Source of the DNA: Mimachlamys varia
Taxonomy: Eukaryota > Mollusca > Bivalvia > Pectinida > Pectinidae
Reading direction: 5' to 3'
Length of the DNA: 64,000 nt
Assembly (NCBI GenBank): GCA_947623455.1
Contig: OX392542.1
Location: 10,857,625-10,921,624, forward strand
The position numbers and the translations under genes were made by a program. Shown in pieces: positions 60,726 through 64,000 of the stretch (position 1 is the stretch's first letter; every line of letters begins with the position of its first letter). The notes under the pieces are model-generated. The model had not been told where the DNA came from and ran no database searches. It saw only the letters and a list, made by a program, of their open reading frames with translations.

Positions 60726-63700
60726 GTAAGGAAGACAAGAGTGATGTCCCCGGACAGCAACCCCGAGGTAAGGTAGACAAGGGTGATGACCCCGGACAAC
60801 AACCCCGTGGTAAAGTAGACAAAAGTAATGTCCCCGGACAACAACCCCGAGGTAAAGTAGACAAAAGTGATATCCCCGGACAACAACCCCGGGGTAAGAT
60901 AGACAAGAGTGATGACTCCGGACAACAACCCCGAGGTAAAGTAGACAAAAGTGATGTCCCCGGACAACAACCCCGGCGTAAGGAAAACAAGAGTGATGTC
61001 CCCGGACAGCAACCACGAGGTAAGGTAGACAAGGGTGATGTCCCCGAACAACAACCCCGAGGTAAAGTAGACAAAAGTGATGTCCCCGGACAACAACCCC
61101 GGCGTAAGGAAAACAAGAGTGATGTCCCCGGACAGCAACCACGAGGTAAGGTAGACAAGGGTGATGTCCCCGAACAACAACCCCGAGTTAAGGTAGACAA
61201 GCGTGATGTCCCCGGACAACAACCCCGAGGTAAGATAGACAAGGTTGATGTCCCCGGACAACAACCCCGAGGTAAGGTAGACAAGGGTGATGTCCCCGGA
61301 CAACAACCCCGAGGTAAGATAGACAAAGGTGATGTCCCCGGACAACAACCCCGAGGTAAGATAGACAAAGGTGATGTCCCCGGACAACAACCCCGAGGTA
61401 AGGTAGACAAGGGTGCTGTCCCCGGACAACAACCCCGAGGTAAGATAGACAAAGGTGATGTCCCCGGACAACAACCCCGAGGTAAGATAGACAAGGGTGA
61501 TGTCCCCGGACAACAACCCCGAGGTAAGATAGACAAGGGTGATGTCCCCGGACAACAACCCCGAGGTAAGGTAGACAAGGGTGATGTCCCCGGACAACAA
61601 CCCCGAGGTAAGGTAGACAAGGTTGATGTCCCCGGACAGCAACCACGAGGTAAGGTAGACAAAAGTGATGTCCCCGGACAACACTCACGAGGTAAGATAG
61701 ACAAGAGTGATGTCCCCGGACAACAACCCCGAGGTAAGGTAAGCAAGAGTGATGACCACGGATAACACCCACGAGGTAAGATTGACAAGAGTGATGACCA
61801 CGGACAACAACCCCGGGGTAAGATAGACAAGAGTGATGACCCCGGACAACAACCCCGAGGTAAAGTAGACAAAAGTGATGTCCCCGGACAACAACCCCGG
61901 GGTAAGATAGACAAGAGTGATGACCCCGAACAACAACCCCGAGGTAAAGTAGACAAAAGTGATGTCCCCGGACAACAACCCCGGCGTAAGGAAAACAAGA
62001 GTGATGTCCCCGGACAGCAACCACGAGGTAAGGTAGACAAGGGTGATGTCCCCGGACAACAACCCCGAGGTAAGGTAGACAAGGGTGATGTCCCCGGACA
62101 ACAACCCCGAGTTAAGGTAGACAAGCGTGATGCCCCGGACAACAACCCCGAGGTAAGGTAGACAAGGGTGATGTCCCCGGACAACAACCCCGAGGTAAGA
62201 TAGACAAAGGTGATGTCCCCGGACAACAACCCCGAGGTAAGATAGACAAAGGTGATGTCCCCGAACAACAACCCCGAGGTAAAGTAGACAAAAGTGATGT
62301 CCCCGGACAACAACCCCGGCGTAAGGAAAACAAGAGTGATGTCCCCGGACAGCAACCACGAGGTAAGGTAGACAAGGGTAATGTCCCCGAACAACAACCC
62401 CGAGTTAAGGTAGACAAGCGTGATGTCCCCGGACAACAACCCCGAGGTAAGGTAGACAAAGGTGATGTCCCCGGACAACAACCCCGAGGTAAGATAGACA
62501 AGGGTGATGTCCCCGGACAACAACCCCGAGGTAAGGTAAGCAAGAGTGATGACCACGGACAACACCCACGAGGTAAGATTGACAAGAGTGATGACCACGG
62601 ACAACAACCCCGGGGTAAGGTAGACAAAAGTGATGTCCACGGACAACACTCACGAGGTAAGATAGACAAGAGTGATGTACCCGTACAACAACCCCGAGGT
62701 AAGGTAAGCAAGAGTGATGACCACGGACAACACCCACGAGGTAAGATTGACAAGAGTGATGACCACGGACAACAACCCCGAGGTAAGATAGACAAGGGTG
62801 ATGTCCCCGGACAACAACCCCGAGGTAAGGTAGACAAGGGTGATGTCCCCGGACAGCAACCCCGAGGTAAGGTAGACAAAAGTGATGTCCCCGGACAACA
62901 CTCACGAGGTAAGATAGACAAGAGTGATTTACCCGGACAACAACCCCGAGGTAAGATAGACAAAGGTGATGTCCCCGGACAACAACCCCGAGGTAAGATA
63001 GACAAGGGTGATGTCCCCGGACAACAACCCCGAGGTAAGGTAGACAAGGGTGATGTCCCCGGACAGCAACCACGAGGTAAGGTAGACAAAAGTGATGTCC
63101 CCGGACAACACTCACGAGGTAAGATAGACAAGAGTGATTTACCCGGACAACAACCCCGAGGTAAGGTAAGCAAGAGTGATGACCACGGATAACACCCACG
63201 AGGTAAGATTGACAAGAGTGATGACCGCGGACAACAACCCCGGGGTAAGATAGACAAGAGTGATGACCCCGGACAACAACCCCGAGGTAAAGTAGACAAA
63301 AGTGATGTCCCCGGACAACAACCCCGGGGTAAGATAGACAAGAGTAATGACCCCGAACAACAACCCCGAGGTAAAGTAGACAAAAGTGATGTCCCCGGAC
63401 AACAACCCCGGCGTAAGGTAGACAAGAGTGATGTCCCCGGACAGCAACCACGAGGTAAGGTAGACAAGGGTGATGTCCCCGGACAACAACCCCGAGGTAA
63501 GGTAGACAAGGGTGATGTCCCCGGACAACAACCCCGAGTTAAGGTAGACAAACGTGATGTCCTCGGACAACAACCCCGAGGTAAGAAAGACAAGGTTGAT
63601 GTCCCCGGACAACAACCCCGAGGAAAGGTAGACAAGGGTGATGTCCCCGGACAACAACCCCGAGGTAAGATAGACAAAGGTGATGTCCCCGGACAACAAC

Positions 63701-64000
63701 CCCGAGGTAAGATAGACAAAGCTGATGTCCCCGGACAACAACCCCGAGGTAAGGTAGACAAGGGTGATGTCCCCGGACAACAACCCCGAGGTAAGATAGA
63801 CAAAGGTGATGTCCCCGGACAACAACCCCGAGGTAAGATAGACAAGGGTGATGTCCCCGGACAACAACCCCGAGGTACTATAGACAAGGGTGATGTCCCC
63901 GGACAACAACCCCGAGGTAAGGTAGACAAGGGTGATGTCCCCGGACAGCAACCCCGAGGTAAGGTAGACAAAAGTGATGTCCCCGGACAACACTCACGAG
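60689..64000 (+). repeat. 42-bp array of a duplicated splice-donor junction (about 78 units, runs off the window)
   Basis: The unit is 'gtgatgtccccggacaacaa' + 'ccccgag' + 'gtaaggtagacaagg', 42 bp. Its first 27 nt equal the 3' end of exon 3 (in gene A: gtgatgaccccggacaacaa + cccagag) and the rest equals the start of intron 3 (gtaaggtaga in gene A). Most units keep GAG|GTAAG or GAG|GTAAA; some are altered (gagttaagg, gaggtacta, gcgtaagg). Unit subtypes recur in the same order, giving a higher-order structure. One 41-bp unit lies at about 62131 ('gatgccccgg'). In the exon 3 frame nearly every unit has TAG within gtaaggTAG; the first unit reads gtaaggAAG and is open. Confidence 0.95.

Larger units (their letters stand above)
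53836..60726 (+). repeat. Segmental duplication, copy 2 (gene C upstream region and exons 1-3)
   Basis: Collinear with 20885-24313 from 'cagtatacgtatccgtacac' through the exon 3 donor, interrupted by the element at 54884-57714. Confidence 0.85.

Noticed and set aside
60635..63993. Long minus-strand open frames (up to 651 residues) with repeats such as LLSGDITLVYLTSG and CCPGTSPLSTLPRG
   Set aside because: All three minus frames stay open only because the 42-bp unit (a multiple of 3) happens to lack stops in those frames. The array derives from the plus-strand exon/intron junction, and the frames switch at the 41-bp unit near 62131.

Overview
This is an AT-rich animal nuclear genome window, most likely from a bivalve mollusc. 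The grounds are long introns with GT-AG borders, a multi-C2H2 zinc-finger gene, secreted discoidin/PAN/C-type-lectin genes, and repeats that I associate with bivalve genomes (a Penelope-like-looking retroelement, a hammerhead ribozyme, and a 'gccccc-catgaaatgggggg' repeat). No prokaryotic or viral genes were seen.

Layout. (1) 1-7.1 kb: the last four exons of a plus-strand C2H2 zinc-finger gene with an AT-hook; its introns carry two MITEs, a SINE remnant and a minisatellite. (2) 7.1-20.9 kb: no gene recognised. It holds palindromic foldback elements, a 167-bp triplication, a CACCTGG-ended repeat, a SINE and a ~21-copy 62-bp minisatellite resembling the A-box half of a tRNA-derived SINE. (3) 20.9-27.4 kb: gene A (+), complete in seven exons, 386 aa: signal peptide, F5/8 type C (discoidin) domain, PAN/apple-like domain, C-type-lectin-like domain. 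(4) 27.5-38.2 kb: mostly retroelement debris and AT-rich sequence. (5) 38.6-46.4 kb: gene B (-), a complete 387-aa paralogue with the same seven exons and phases. (6) 46.5-53.7 kb: retroelement fragments. (7) 53.8-64 kb: a second copy of the gene A upstream and 5' region, interrupted by a 2.8-kb TA-flanked inverted-repeat element. It holds gene C (+), of which exons 1-3 lie inside the window.

The three lectin-like genes form a small cluster: A and C are direct segmental duplicates, and B lies between them in inverted orientation. All are predicted secreted adhesion or recognition proteins, plausibly immune or matrix lectins (inference).

The most unusual feature is at the right end. The exon 3/intron 3 junction of gene C (27-28 nt of exon plus about 14 nt of intron, including the GTAAGG splice donor) is amplified into a 42-bp tandem array that fills the last 3.3 kb (about 78 units) and runs off the window. 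Gene C therefore faces dozens of near-identical candidate 5' splice sites. A second notable feature is a hammerhead ribozyme with intact core, antisense in intron 1 of gene A and absent from the duplicated intron of gene C.
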